Shown here: positions 1 through 10,234 of the stretch, piece after piece
How the letters are laid out: the number at the start of each line of letters is the position of its first letter
Position numbering within the stretch: the stretch's first letter is position 1
The notes under the pieces: generated by a model
Seen by the model: only the letters and a program-made list of their open reading frames with translations
Database searches by the model: none
Told to the model about the DNA's origin: nothing
Assembly: GCA_001931905.2 (NCBI GenBank)
Contig: MSJI02000397.1
Location: 1-27,847 of the forward strand
Reading direction: 5' to 3'
Length of the DNA: 27,847 nt
DNA from: Cladosporium sp. IMV 00045
Lineage: Eukaryota > Ascomycota > Dothideomycetes > Cladosporiales > Cladosporiaceae
Program-made: the position numbers and the translations under genes

Positions 1-371
1 AGTATCGGGTATCGTTTTCGGAACCTATCGATCCACCGTTTACTAATAGGAGGGTAGGAAGTCGGAGTCGAGCTTAGGCGGAAGCGGGAGTTACGGATTT
101 CTTCGGCGAGTTCTCTCGTTAACGCGAGAGTAATAGGGACTCCCGACTTCGATAATCGAGTAATAGACTTTAGGAGAGCCTCTTCTTCGGCCGTCGAGAG
201 TATCTTTTGCGATTCGTGCGATTTAGAGCGAGAAGTTCGGTTAGAGAGCCGCGAAGCGAGAGAAGAAGGAGGGATATTAAACGCGTAAGCGCACTTTCGA
301 ATCGAGGTATATTCGCTATTTCGGTAGGACGTTAGGGCCGTAGTAAGCGTATCTTCGGTATAGGTAGGCAT
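1..371 (-). CDS. Fot1/pogo-like transposase, N-terminal part (runs off left edge)
   Basis: Read on the minus strand from the ATG at 371-369, 123 codons stay open to the window edge. The protein begins MPTYTEDTLTTAL and has a psq-type helix-turn-helix (about residues 8-45, around SIRKCAYAFNIPPSSLASRL). A CENP-B/Tc5-like DNA-binding segment follows (about 60-123, with STAEEEALLKSITRL and ISKRWIDRFRKRYP). This is the DNA-binding half of Tc1/mariner-superfamily pogo/Fot1 transposases; the DDE half lies outside the window. The start fits because it lies 65 bp inside the terminal repeat at 436-478. Codon use is extraordinary: no TCA, CCA, ACA, GCA, TTG, CTG or GTG occurs in 123 codons. The DNA has only five CA or TG dinucleotides in 371 bases. 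The family call is confident; whether the full gene is intact cannot be seen. Confidence 0.85.
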   Translation of the reverse strand, partial: MPTYTEDTLTTALTSYRNSEYTSIRKCAYAFNIPPSSLASRLSNRTSRSKSHESQKILSTAEEEALLKSITRLSKSGVPITLALTRELAEEIRNSRFRLSSTPTSYPPISKRWIDRFRKRYPI

Positions 372-435
372 AAGAAAGGAATAAGAAGAAAGGACACGTA
401 AAAATCGAATAATAACGCGAGATAAGCGCGCGGGA

Positions 436-478
436 CTGTCCCGCTTCTAGTACTGTCCCGCTTCCCCTACCGTAACGT
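436..478. repeat. Terminal inverted repeat of the left Fot1/pogo-like copy
   Basis: This 43-base segment is the inverted counterpart of 27651-27693, with two mismatches. It contains two copies of a 12-mer (GAAGCGGGACAG read inward on the minus strand) separated by five bases. It ends beside a TA at 479-480, the expected target-site duplication of this superfamily. The sequence beyond the TA is LINE coding sequence, so the transposon inserted into a LINE. Confidence 0.85.
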
Positions 479-480
479 TA

Positions 481-2874
481 TGGCCAGCCGTGAAAGAGAG
501 TGTCTGTCATCTCTTCCAAACTTCACTCGACAAGGGAACTTTGCCAGAGTAGTGGAAGGTGGCAAAGATCATTCCGTTGAAAAAGCCTGGCAAGGGCGAT
601 TACACACTGGCGAAGGCATAGAGGCCCATCTCACTGCTCTCGACGCTTGGGAAACTGCTTGAAGCGGTCGTCGCGGAGAGAATATCATTCGCCGTAGAGA
701 CTTATGGACTGCTACCTGCTAACCACTTCGGTGCAAGGAAACAAAAGTCCGCAGAGCAGGCGCTGTTGCTGCTCCAGGAGCGCATCTACACAGCGTGGAG
801 AGGCAGGAAAGTGGTGAGCTTAGTGAGCTTCGATGTGAAAGGAGCGTACAACGGAGTTCACAAGGACAGGCTACTACAGCGATTACAGGCTAGAGGCATG
901 CCTTCAGACTTGGTGAAGTGGGTTGACGCGTTCTGTTCTGGACGCACGGCCACTATCGTGGTGAACGGCCAGGCATCCGAGGTGAGCGAACTTAAGCAGG
1001 CCGGGCTGCCACAGGGTTCTCCCCTGTCACCAATCCTGTTTCTTTTCTTCAACGCGGATCTTGTTCAGCAAAGAATTGACCAGAACGGTGGTGCCATCGC
1101 TTTTGTCGATGATTACACTGCCTGGGTGGTGGGTGAGAATGCCGCAGAGAACAGGGAGCGTCTTCAAGCCATCGTGCAACGAGCAACGGAGTGGGAGCGT
1201 AGGAGCGGGGCGTCTTTCGAAGGAGACAAGACCGCCTTCATCCACTTCACAAGGAATAGTGATCGCAACGCGGATCAGCCGATAAGCGTCAAAGGCGAAG
1301 AGATTCGTCCCGCACCCAGTGTCAAGATTCTGGGGCTGGTGATGGACTCGCGGCTAAGATACCAAGAACACACCGCGCGGGCAGCAACGAGAGGCCTGCG
1401 GGCGGCTATGGCCCTGAAGCGGCTGCGAGGACTCTCGCTGTCAGTGACACGCAAACTGTTCAACGCTACAGTAGCACCAGTGGTCGACTACGCGTCTCCC
1501 GTATGGATGCATGCTAGGAGGTCTAGCGCTCTGAAGGTGCTCAAGCGAGTGCAAAGAATCGGCGGACAGGCGGTGATTAGTTGTTTCCGGACTGTAGGCA
1601 CCATAGTAGCAGAGGTGGAAGCCGGCCTGCCTACGATAGAAGAACGACATTCGCGCAAAGCACTAAGGTTGTGGATAGACCTGCATAGCGTGCCCGACGC
1701 GCATCCGCTTGCGCAGCTGGTCAGGCGTCGGTCGTACAAGAGGTTCACATCCCCTATGCAGAAAATCGCCCAGGCTGCGCAAGGCGCGCCTGTGAACGAA
1801 TTGGACGTGACTCGGCCCTACATCTCAGCTCCATGGGAAGCACGGCCTGAAATCGGTGATAGTGTAGATGACGGCGTGCAGGCAGCCGCGCGAGCTTACA
1901 AGACGCAAGACATCTGCGTAGCCACCAGCGTATCGGCCAGAAATCAATTAGTCGGTATTAGTGGCGCTTGCGAGGGTATCGACTGGACACATGGTGGCAA
2001 TGAGCATTTCAAGTACGACAGAACGATGGGCAGCAGCACGCGGATTGACGCTTTTACAGCCGCACTGGCCTCTATCGAGACGGGACTCAATATGGTCGTT
2101 GGTGTCGTGTACGCTAGGGCGATGTCGCCGCGCGCAAGCTGCCGAACCATCCACGTGTTCACCAACAACCGCACCGCTCTGACCGCAATTCAGACTCTCG
2201 GTAGGGGTTCTGGACAATCGATCGTTGGCAAAATCTTGAAACATGTGAGGTATCTGGAAGGATTCGGAAATCACGTGATCTTTGCATGGGCTCCAGTTAA
2301 CCCTATCTTTGAGCTGGGACAGCAAGCGAAGCAGTTAGCACAACAATCTACCGAGGAAGGGCGAGTCGTCCAAGAAAAGATCCGGCTGAGTAAGAAGACA
2401 GTTCAAAAAGCCTAAGAGAGCGTTAGGAGAGCGGCTTCGAAAGCTCAGACAACAGTCGGACAGTCGGTGCGCAACATCGACGCCGCATGGCCGGGCGGCC
2501 ACACTCGACGTATGTACGACAACCTTAGCAAGAGACAGGCGAGCATTCTCGCACAGCTCCGTATAGACATGACACCACTGAACGGGTATCTGAATAAGAT
2601 CAAAGCATCAGAGACGAATCTGTGCGATTGCGGAGAGGCACCGGAGACGAGGAATCATTTCATCTTTCGGTGTGTCCGATGGAGCGAACAGCAGAAGATC
2701 TTGGACGTGTGGGCGAGCGAAGACAACCTTTCGCGCCTACTCGGAGGCAAGTCGTCAGAAGACACCGACGACTGGAAACCGGACATGGATGCAGTGCGGG
2801 CTGTAATTCATTTCACTCTAGCGACCAAGCGATTTGAGCACGACGTCGACGAGCGGCGGCGGAGGACGAGATGA
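481..2874 (+). pseudogene. LINE (Tad1/RNase-H type) reverse transcriptase, 5'-interrupted and with nonsense codons
   Basis: One reading frame runs from the transposon junction to the TGA at 2872-2874 with three internal stops: TAG 550-552, TAG 619-621 and TAA 2413-2415. Recognisable blocks are VAKIIPLKKPGKGDYTLAKA before the RT, RPISLLSTLGKLLEAVVAER, the first catalytic block SFDVKGAYN, GLPQGSPLSP, and the active-site box FVDD near 1105 (the usual YxDD position). An RNase H-like segment follows (about 1900-2350). The C-terminal cysteine motif is CDCGEAPETRNHFIFRC. The frame matches non-LTR retrotransposon ORF2 proteins of fungi. Its 5' part (endonuclease and RT start) is absent because the Fot1-like copy sits at 478. 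Two of the stops fit C-to-T change of CAG or CAA; the TAG at 619 replaces an expected Tyr and does not. The element is not autonomous. Confidence 0.9.
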
Positions 2875-3235
2875 GCCGAATGCAAGGACTAGAAAATATC
2901 ACCCTGTAAACCATTAACACCGCAACACCCCTAAGCACCCTCGTGCGCAAGGCAGGGCCCGCTTCATCCGCTGGAGATAGGACGATGAACACTTGGAAAC
3001 ACAGCTTCAAGACCACCCGCTGACCACTAATCACGAGAATTCGAAAAGCGAGGTAATACACACAATGGAAGTGTGGAGTGTGAAAAGAAAATGTGCTCGG
3101 AGTTCTGTTACCGTTAGGGTTAGTCTTACTGGGATGCATGTAAACTTGTGACGTAGATAGTTTGTTGCCCTTTAGGTGCCTAGCGCTGGGCGGAATAAAT
3201 CCCTCCTCCATGACAACCCCTAGCTAGTTACTAGA
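2875..3235. other. LINE 3' region and spacer, no gene seen
   Basis: This stretch follows the LINE stop codon and probably starts with its 3' untranslated region. I see no poly-A or short tandem tail marking its end, and no supportable coding sequence. The minus-strand frame covering it is an antisense shadow of the LINE. Confidence 0.5.
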
Positions 3236-3975
3236 AGACTTCTCGTTCCCGGATGCGCTCTTGCGTCTACTTGTCTCTTGTGCTCCTGCTCGCCGTCCCG
3301 ACTACATCTAGCCGCCACAGCTTTCGGGCTCGACGCCCTCCTACTGTCCTATCTTCCTGATTTGTTGCCCCCTCACTCGCCGCCTCGCTTCAACGTCTCT
3401 CCGATCGTCCCCTCGCTTCCATCAAGTCGGTCCATGTCCCATTCATCGATGGCTCTCGCTTCTTTGTCTTCCTTCCTCTTCCCTATCGCAGTTTGTTCGA
3501 GGAGTCGTAGCACTGCTTCCTCTGCGCTTTCGCCAAAAAGTAGCTGAAAGTCTGATGTGTCTCTCTGCGCTGAGATCCTGATCTTCTTTCGATGCATGTC
3601 TCTCAGCATCACGTCACGCTCTCTCCTCCACTTCCGACATTCCATTAGTAGGTGGCTAACACTCTGTACGCTATTGTCGCGCCACTAACAACGTGCGTCT
3701 TACGCCTGCTCGACTTTGAGCAGATACTCACCGGTTATGGCATGGCCCGACTGGAGCTGCAGGTATCTCGCTGTCACTGACTTTTTGCCATCACTGATGA
3801 CTTTGCTGATCTTCGATGCACTCTTCCACCTCGCTTTGTTCGACTGCGTCACGTATGAGAGCGATGCCGACCGCATCGCCTTCGGTTGCCGCGTCGCCGC
3901 AAGCTTTGCTGCGGCCCTCACGAATTCCATCCGTTCTAAGTTCTCATCTGTTCGCAGCTGTGACAGAATCACTTG
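3236..3975 (-). pseudogene. 5'-truncated LINE fragment (ORF2 C-terminus plus 3' UTR)
   Basis: On the minus strand one frame runs from about 3975 to a stop near 3373. It includes KKSVTARYLQLQSGHAITGE, a Cys-rich stretch and HLLMECRKWRRERDVMLRDM, and ends in a charged tail. These match the C-terminal blocks of the LINE at 16700-21718 (SVTARYL..LKSG, HLLLECQK..R). Two in-frame stops, TAA and TAG, lie between the two open segments where Gln and Trp codons are expected, consistent with RIP. The 3' UTR (about 3240-3370) resembles those of the copies at 4905-5105 and 21480-21700, sharing a GTCGGGACGGCGAGCA-like block. The exact 5' truncation point against the ABCG scrap is uncertain by about 20 bases. 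Confidence 0.85.
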
Positions 3976-3984
3976 GTCGCCCGG

Positions 3985-4250
3985 CTCTTGGATCAGTCTA
4001 CGTCTTCCAAGGCATGATGCGTAACGAGTTCGACCGAAGGGTTTACTCGTGTGGCCGAAATTTCGAAGGCCAATGCAATTGCGACTACGACACTGAGCTG
4101 AAGGCCGAGTGCCTGATCAAGGGTGACGCAATACCATCCGGCTATGGACTGTCGACCATATCCGCCGGCACGTCGATTGTGATCATGGTTGCAATCATCA
4201 CAAGCTACCGCTTGCTGGCATGCTTGGCTCTGTCCCTGAAGCGCAACTGA
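3985..4250 (+). pseudogene. ABCG-type transporter, C-terminal scrap
   Basis: The plus-strand frame reads VYVFQGMMRNEFDRRVYSCG, then a Cys-containing extracellular loop (GQCNCDYD). A hydrophobic segment STISAGTSIVIMVAIITSYR and a short basic tail ending LKRN at TGA 4248-4250 complete it. The order NEF, Cys loop, final membrane helix with YR, short tail is what the last about 80 residues of ABCG (White/PDR-like) half-transporters look like. No nucleotide-binding domain or earlier helices are present upstream, where the LINE fragment begins. I infer that a transporter gene was disrupted and mostly lost. Recognition rests on pattern only, so confidence is moderate. Confidence 0.5.
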
Positions 4251-4904
4251 AATCGCCAGCCGCAACTAAATCGCCAGCTTTCCGGGCGGCAAGCTTACCC
4301 TGACGTATGGCGCTTCATGAAGTCTCACCTTGAGGTATGTCTGGCTGATGGAAGTGGCCGGTATGCAGCTATCTATGGAATGGTTCCTTTCAGATGTTGA
4401 GCTGTGCGAACTTTGTGCGGTCTTTTCATCCTTTTTTGGTTTTTTCCTCCCCAAAAGCATCATGGTTGGCACTGCTCCGTACTTCGAGCTTACACGCCAT
4501 GTGAAACGCCGGTTAAGCGGCGGCACTTTCCACTAAGGAATCCAGCAGGCTTCAAAACGATTTTAATTGGCGAGACATCGCGCACTCGGACTTCTAGATC
4601 ACACTGGCATTGCAGCCATTTGGGCCCAAACGGTTGTGATGCAGGCTCAAGTTTCGGGACTAGTCGCTGCATCTTACAGGACCCATTGTTCTTGGGTCCT
4701 GACATTCCGCGCATGATGCGTAGCTACCGTACCGCCTTTATCTGTATTTGGTGGAGGAGGGCACGGCACAGTCGGACTGACCAAACGGGCGGTACAAAAC
4801 GCCCACGAGCGCCTGAGATGAGCGACTTCACAGGTGTCGACGACTTCCGGATATGACCAGGCAACGCGTGCGCATGCCAGAGGCCCCACTCACTTCGTTA
4901 GGGA
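4251..4904. other. Non-coding stretch with a small hairpin
   Basis: No supportable gene. A perfect 8-bp inverted repeat, AGGACCCA then a 7-base loop then TGGGTCCT, lies at about 4678-4700. It may be chance. Open frames here are short and carry no recognisable motif. Confidence 0.5.
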
Positions 4905-5105
4905 ATGTCTTTTTTTCCCTTTCATACTTTATGCAAGCTATTTAGCTTATAACAGGCCTGGGCTATTTTCGCAGACATTTCTTGGTCTTCTATCTGTGCT
5001 CTCGCGTTGCTTTTACCCCTTCGATCCTGCTCGCCGTCCCGACTTTGTGAAGGCGCCACGGCCTTTGGGCTCAGCGCCTTCCTACTGGCTCTTGCGTGCG
5101 GTCGC
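4905..5105 (-). mobile_element. LINE 3'-end remnant (3' UTR and short A tail)
   Basis: Read on the minus strand, this segment aligns by eye with the 3' UTR of the LINE ending at 21718. Shared blocks are TCGGGACGGCGAGCA, GCGAGAGCACA and ATAAGCTAAATAGCTTG. It ends in an A-run (T-run at about 4908-4916 on the plus strand). No LINE coding sequence is seen upstream, so it is a very short 5'-truncated insertion. It lies about 0.5 kb upstream of the histidine kinase gene. Confidence 0.7.
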
Positions 5106-5634
5106 TACTACTGACCCTTCTCCCTTCTCCTCTGCAGACTGGGCACCTCGAGTACCAGAGGTGCACGCTGTCTTGTCCGTGTTACCAGCTTCTGCTACTC
5201 GTAGCGAAAGCTCATGCGTTGTCCCATGTGGTCGCAGCCTAAGCTACGTGGCGCTTGTCCTTTGTGAGCCCATGAATGAGCTTGCTTCTTTCTTTATTGT
5301 GAAGTTGCAACGGCTCAGGCGGTTGCATCTCCTTGGCTTACGTTCATTTGTTGTCCGCCTCTTTCCGACTCTTGTGCGAGCTGTCCGCCCTCGTGTCTCG
5401 AATACCGGGCACGTGTCCGACCTTGACCTGTCTTTTTAACGTCGAGGCACAGAAGAGAGTGACGTTGGGTTCGGGCCGGACCGGAAAATGACGATCTGGA
5501 GCGTAAACACTCGGCTTGGTTTCTCTGCGCTTCACTTCTAAGACGTGGGCCGTCCCTCCACATGAGAATTCGGTTCTTCTGTAGGATTCGCGCAAGGCCG
5601 GCACGCCAACTAGACAATCAGGCAACCGCAAATT
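5106..5634. other. Spacer upstream of the histidine kinase gene
   Basis: No gene recognised. It would hold the kinase promoter if the start at 5635 is right; I see no convincing TATA box. Confidence 0.4.
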
Positions 5635-8600
5635 ATGGCTACTAACAGTAATCACAAAGCTGAGCAGACACTGGATAATCCTGCCATGGCCTTTTAAACC
5701 AAACGGACTGATTACCTAACGGGAGATGAGGGGGTATGGGAACAATCGCCGCTTGGAAAGCCGGAGACGTGGTCGGAGGCGCTGAGGGCTCACGTCAAAA
5801 CCCTTCTTTCTTTCGCTTACCCTGCCTGTATCTTTTGGGGTGAGGAGATGATTCTTCTGCAGAATCGCGAATGGATGAAGGCTAGCGGAGTTAACGACCA
5901 AGGCCAGAAACAACGTGGCAAGTTGTCTGCGGATGCTTTCAACGCATTGTCTGCATCATTACATGGTGGAGTCCCTAGGAGAGTCGACAGCCATGCACTT
6001 CTTCGAGTTAAGCTCACTGCTGAGTCAGTTCGTTATACAACGCTCATCAGTCCCTTGTTCGATGACGCGAATCCAAATCAGCATGGTGCAGGTGGCCTGT
6101 TTGTGCAATTGATACCTGGGTCCGGACTTTATGACCACTGCAGATGTGAGAAGCATTCTTTTCTTTCCAGCTCTCAGCTAGTGAAGAGCTCAAAGGAGGA
6201 ACCAGAGCCGCCTTTCGACATTAGCCACCTGGGAGAGACCCTAGACCGCATTTCATTCGACGAGCACCCATTCTTTCACCGTTTTGCTGAAATGTTACCG
6301 ACTGGCCTAGCAATACTCGACCACAAAGCACAAGCCGTCTTTGTCAATCAACATTTCTACCAATTGACCACCCATCGCGGCGACAACCAGGAATTCAAGT
6401 CGTGGCCACAAAGTATCCACCCCGATGACTACGATCGAGTCATGGAACTATACCATGATGCCTTCCTCTCGCAAACTCAGCTTCGGACAGAGTTTAGGGC
6501 TCTAGGACAACAGCATCCATGGAGGTTGCTGTTCTTGACGCCACTCGGCGACGATAATCTTCAGCATGTAAGCCTGCGTGAATATGGAGGCTTCATTTGT
6601 AGTGTCGTCGACATCACTTCCGAGAAGAGCGCGGAGCTTGCAGAAAGGAAAGCTGCTAAAGACGCACGCGAACGCAAAGAGCAGCAGGAAAGGTTTGTCG
6701 ATATGATTTCGCATGAAATCCGCAATCCCTTATCGGCCATGCTCCATTGCTCAGAAGATATCGAAGGGGCTATCAGTGACCCAAATAACGTTGACGTTGC
6801 GACCATCCGAGAGGCTTTCGAGACTATCAACGTTTGCATACAGGTGAGGCGTGCAGATCCCCGCGGAGCTGAGGCCGGTGCTAACACATACATTATTTTA
6901 CGCAGCATCAGAGAAATATCGTCGATGATGTGCTATCTTATTCGAAACTCGACGCTTCGATGTTGTCATTGAGTCCGAAGTCCTGCCTACCCTATCGCCA
7001 TCTTTCGAATTCATTGAAGCTCTTTCAACCTGAGCTCCGTCGGCAAGGTATTCGGTTCAGTTACAGGATAGATCAGTCCTACGTTGACTTCGATGTATCC
7101 TGGGTCATGGTAAGTCTCTCATCTTAGCGAAACCTTGCATGTCGAAAGGTGGCCTGTGCATGCGGGGTCCACAGCTGCATCGCTCTCAGAGAAGCAAACA
7201 CCAATTACCAGACCTACAATCTGAGTGTCAATGGCCAGAGACAAGCACTTACTCGACTTCTCTCTCTTGCCTTTTGGGGATGGATGTGCTAACCATTTAC
7301 CCCGTTTCCCCCTCCTAGGCAGATATGGCGCGGATCTCGCAAGTTTTGATTAACTTGGTTTCCAACGCGATCAAGTTCACCGCGAAGGCTGAAGGACAGA
7401 AGGAGGTGGTCGTGTCAGTAGGCGCCAGTGTGCAGCGTCCAACGAGCTACCCGCCCAATGTCGTCTTCTTCACTTCGGAGGATCATGCCTATCGCATGGA
7501 TGCCACCAACTCGCCAGATTCGGGTGCTGGAGCAGCGGTCTACCTCATGGTTGCGGTCATAGATACAGGCATCGGTATCAGCGATGAGGACCAGCAGCGG
7601 CTGTTCGAGCGATTCAGGGTAGGTTTTTCGAGATTCACTCCGATGTTTGTGCGTCGCTTGGAGCTAATGTGCGGTGCAGTGAGTCGGCTACGAAGTACGA
7701 GACCGAAATCATCTACTGATTCACGCTTACTTAGGCAGGCGACGCCTAAGACTGTTGAGATCTACGGCGGCTCGGGTTTGGGCCTGAACATCAGCCGGAA
7801 ATTGTGCCATGTCCATGGGGGCGAGGTCGGTGTCAGCTCTCAGCCCGGCTGTGGCAGTACATTTGGCTTCTTCTTCAAGGTGAAACGTACCGAACGGCCA
7901 CAGGATCATGAGCGCTCTCGAGGGCCAGGAGGTGGACAGCGCTCCTTTCAGACGCCAGATCAAGGAGCTTGGCAATGATGTACCAAAGGAAACAGATCCA
8001 GACATTTTCTCGGAAAGCTTGGAGAATCCACCGATTATAAAGACGGGAGACACAGTTGCTCATTCTGACCATCAGTATAGCGAGAGATACAAGCACGTCG
8101 CTCATATCGCTTCAAGCGCACAAGAAGTGGGAATCCACCAGGATATGAATGGTCGCATAGTCCCCCCTGACGGACAAGTCCGCCAAAGCGTGATGACCGG
8201 TCCGACGTTGCACTCTTTGAAAAACATTGGTGAAGACATCTACAATCAGGCGACTCCGGCAAGTACCCTCGCGCCCGAACCAAGCGCGCAGGCGCATTTG
8301 CTCCTAGTTGAGGATAATATTGTCAACCAGAAAGTGGTACTCCGGAAGCTGGAGCACAAAGGCTACAGCGTAACCGTGGCGAACAACGGCAGGGAAGCAG
8401 TCGAGATTCTGAAAAGTGCGCCGAAGCCTTCCACTGGAGACAAACAGGCTTTTCGCATCTGCCTTATGGACATGGAAATGCCAATGATGGATGGTAACAC
8501 CGCTACGAAAGTCATACGCGAACTCGAACTGCAGGGTAAAATCGAGCACATCCCTATCCTTGGGGTCACTGCCAATGTCAGAGACGAGCAACAAGCGGAG

Positions 8601-8820
8601 ATGTAAGCAAACCAATCTTTGGCACATCACACTCTGAAACATGCACTGACAATTTTAACTTGTGTGACAGGATGTCCGCAGGAATGGTAAGTGTGCTTTC
8701 GAGCACAAGAAAGCAAGTATAGCTAACAATCATCAGGACGACGTTATCAGCAAGCCATACAGGATTGAGGAGATCGTGGAAAAGATCAAACGAATTGCTG
8801 GCCCTTTTGAGTACGAGTGA
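5635..8820 (+). CDS. Fungal hybrid histidine kinase (PAS-HisKA-HATPase-REC), multi-exon, 5' end doubtful
   Basis: This is a two-component sensor kinase that would autophosphorylate on His and pass the phosphate to its own receiver and then to a phosphotransfer protein. Proposed exons: 5635-6843, 6906-7109, 7319-7618, 7739-7879, 7929-8602, 8671-8686, 8737-8820 (876 codons, no net frame loss). Most introns have good signals: GTGAGG..CTAAC..CAG, GTAAGT..CTAAC..TAG, GTAAGC..CAG, GTAAGT..CTAAC..CAG. The 7880-7928 intron (GTGAAA..CAG) is inferred because the frame must change there. Intron 7619-7738 is itself open and in frame. Domains: N-terminal sensor with GKPETWSEALRAHV and YPACIFWG, PAS about 212-330, H-box FVDMISHEIRNPLSAMLH (His 360), N-box LINLVSNAIKF, DTGIG, GGSGLGL, then REC with VEDN, phospho-acceptor Asp at codon 8469-8471 in CLMDMEMP, and ISKPYR. 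Oddity: the frame from ATG 5635 meets TAA at 5695-5697. Either a weak 78-nt intron (5648-5725) removes it, or the gene is null. No N-terminal membrane segment is seen. I cannot assign the fungal HK group. Confidence 0.82.
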
Positions 8821-9028
8821 GTACATGCACGCAACAATCAGGCGTGGAACGAAGGGGTTCTTTTAGTGACAGTGTGGTGAGGCGATGCAGGTCTTGCCAT
8901 GAGGTGCTGAATGATACCATGTGTAGTGCTCTTGCATCTCGTGGGAGTGCTGAAATCCCAAAGTCAATCACGCGAGCGGACATGCCGGAACGGAAAGGAG
9001 GAAGGTAACTAGGGAAGGGTGTATATGA

Positions 9029-9738
9029 TATACCGCCAAGTATAGACACAGGGGCCTACAGACCATATCGGACGAGATGAGGAACGTCGTGCAAGAGCGA
9101 CTGAAAATAACCGTGCAACGGACAATCGTAGACGCTATTCGGGATGAGGTCGCGAAGGCGGTGCAGCAACAGGTGGGTGATGCATTGCGCAGTGAAGTCA
9201 AGAGTATCATTCAGAGCGCGGTCGCGAATGGTATCAACGAGCAAGTCACTACTATAGTTCAACAGCAGGTCACTGCCATAGTGCAACAACAGGTCACTGC
9301 GATCATTCAACAGCAGGTCACCGGTATAGTGCAGCAACACGTCACCTCTATCGTCCAGGAACATGTGACCGCCATTGTCGAAAAGCAGCTATCCAGCTTC
9401 CAACTGTCCAGCCCAAACCCCTCCTACGCCGACATCGCGCACATCCCACCGGGCAGCCACCCCAGCAACGCGAGGACGCTCTCCAACCAGACAACCCCGT
9501 CGACCCTGACTGACACACTGTACTGTACCTCGGGCCTGTCCCAACGTAGAAGAGGAGGAAAGGGGCAGGGCCAATGCAAGCAAAATCAGATAGAAGATCG
9601 AGGAAGAGATGAGGAAGGAAGAAGGCGGAAGTGGCTGGCGGTGCGTGGCAGTGACGAGTGACCCTCGCAACGCCGACCGTATTCGCATCACTTGTCGGGA
9701 CGAGGACGAGCTGGCCCGTGTCAAGGGTGTGGCAGACA
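9029..9738 (+). pseudogene. LINE ORF1 (gag-like) fragment, frameshifted
   Basis: The first frame (from about 9029) encodes a long coiled-coil-like stretch (DEMRNVVQERLKITVQRTIV), then six tandem eight-residue repeats, then NPSYADIAHIPPGS and TLTDTLYCTSG. The frame shifts at about 9535-9545. The second frame reads VEEEERGRANASKIR, a TAG, KIEEEMRKEEGGSGWRCVAV, then DPRNADRIRITCRDEDELAR, and stops resembling anything at about 9738. The PSYAD.A, TLYCT and DELARVKGVA blocks are typical of ORF1 proteins of fungal Tad1-like LINEs. The zinc-knuckle end of ORF1 and all of ORF2 are missing, so this is a 3'-truncated relic. The internal TAG sits where Gln would be expected, as RIP would produce. Confidence 0.8.
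9245..9388 (+). repeat. Six 24-bp tandem repeats encoding VTAIVQQQ-like units
   Basis: Inside the LINE ORF1 relic, a 24-base unit is repeated six times in frame. The units read VTTIVQQQ, VTAIVQQQ, VTAIIQQQ, VTGIVQQH, VTSIVQEH and VTAIVEKQ. Divergence rises toward the 3' end. An eight-residue period is not the canonical coiled-coil heptad. Confidence 0.85.
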
Positions 9739-10232
9739 TCTTTGCCATCGCCGCATTTAGCACTTTCGTGAATTGAGCCTACACTCTGTCGACATTGTCC
9801 GTCATCTCATTCCGGAGAGACTAAATAGCCTCATCTGGCATATCATGGCATATGGCTGCGTTAGTTGCGCTTTCCTTGGCCCGCTTGGATGCCTCGTGAA
9901 CCTTATACAACAAGCTTTCGAGCATTAGATTTCTCCGTGTGTCTGCTTCCGCCTGCATCTTTGTTATCTCATTGGCCAAGAACTCCATGAGCCAAGCTTG
10001 TACATAAACAAAGGAGGCAGAGGCGAACCGTCTGAAGCTGACACACAGTCCTGCAAGCATAGACGAGCTTACTGACACAGGCTACATCTTGGATGAAAGC
10101 TTTGCCTCCCAAAGGCTACCTTTCAGATAGACGCAGGTACAGATAGGTACAGAATGCTCATATCGTGATCACGCGACGGTGGCGTGGTTCAAGGAGAGTG
10201 GCAAAAATGCTCGAGGCGCCAGCTTGCACTTC

Positions 10233-10234
<2 letters not shown>
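9739..10234. other. Spacer, no gene seen
   Basis: No recognisable coding sequence. The minus-strand frame at 9821-10078 has no motif I can identify and is probably fortuitous. Confidence 0.45.

Noticed and set aside
4834..5439. 201-codon plus-strand frame
   Set aside because: Its first third is the antisense of a LINE 3' UTR and the rest shows no motif.
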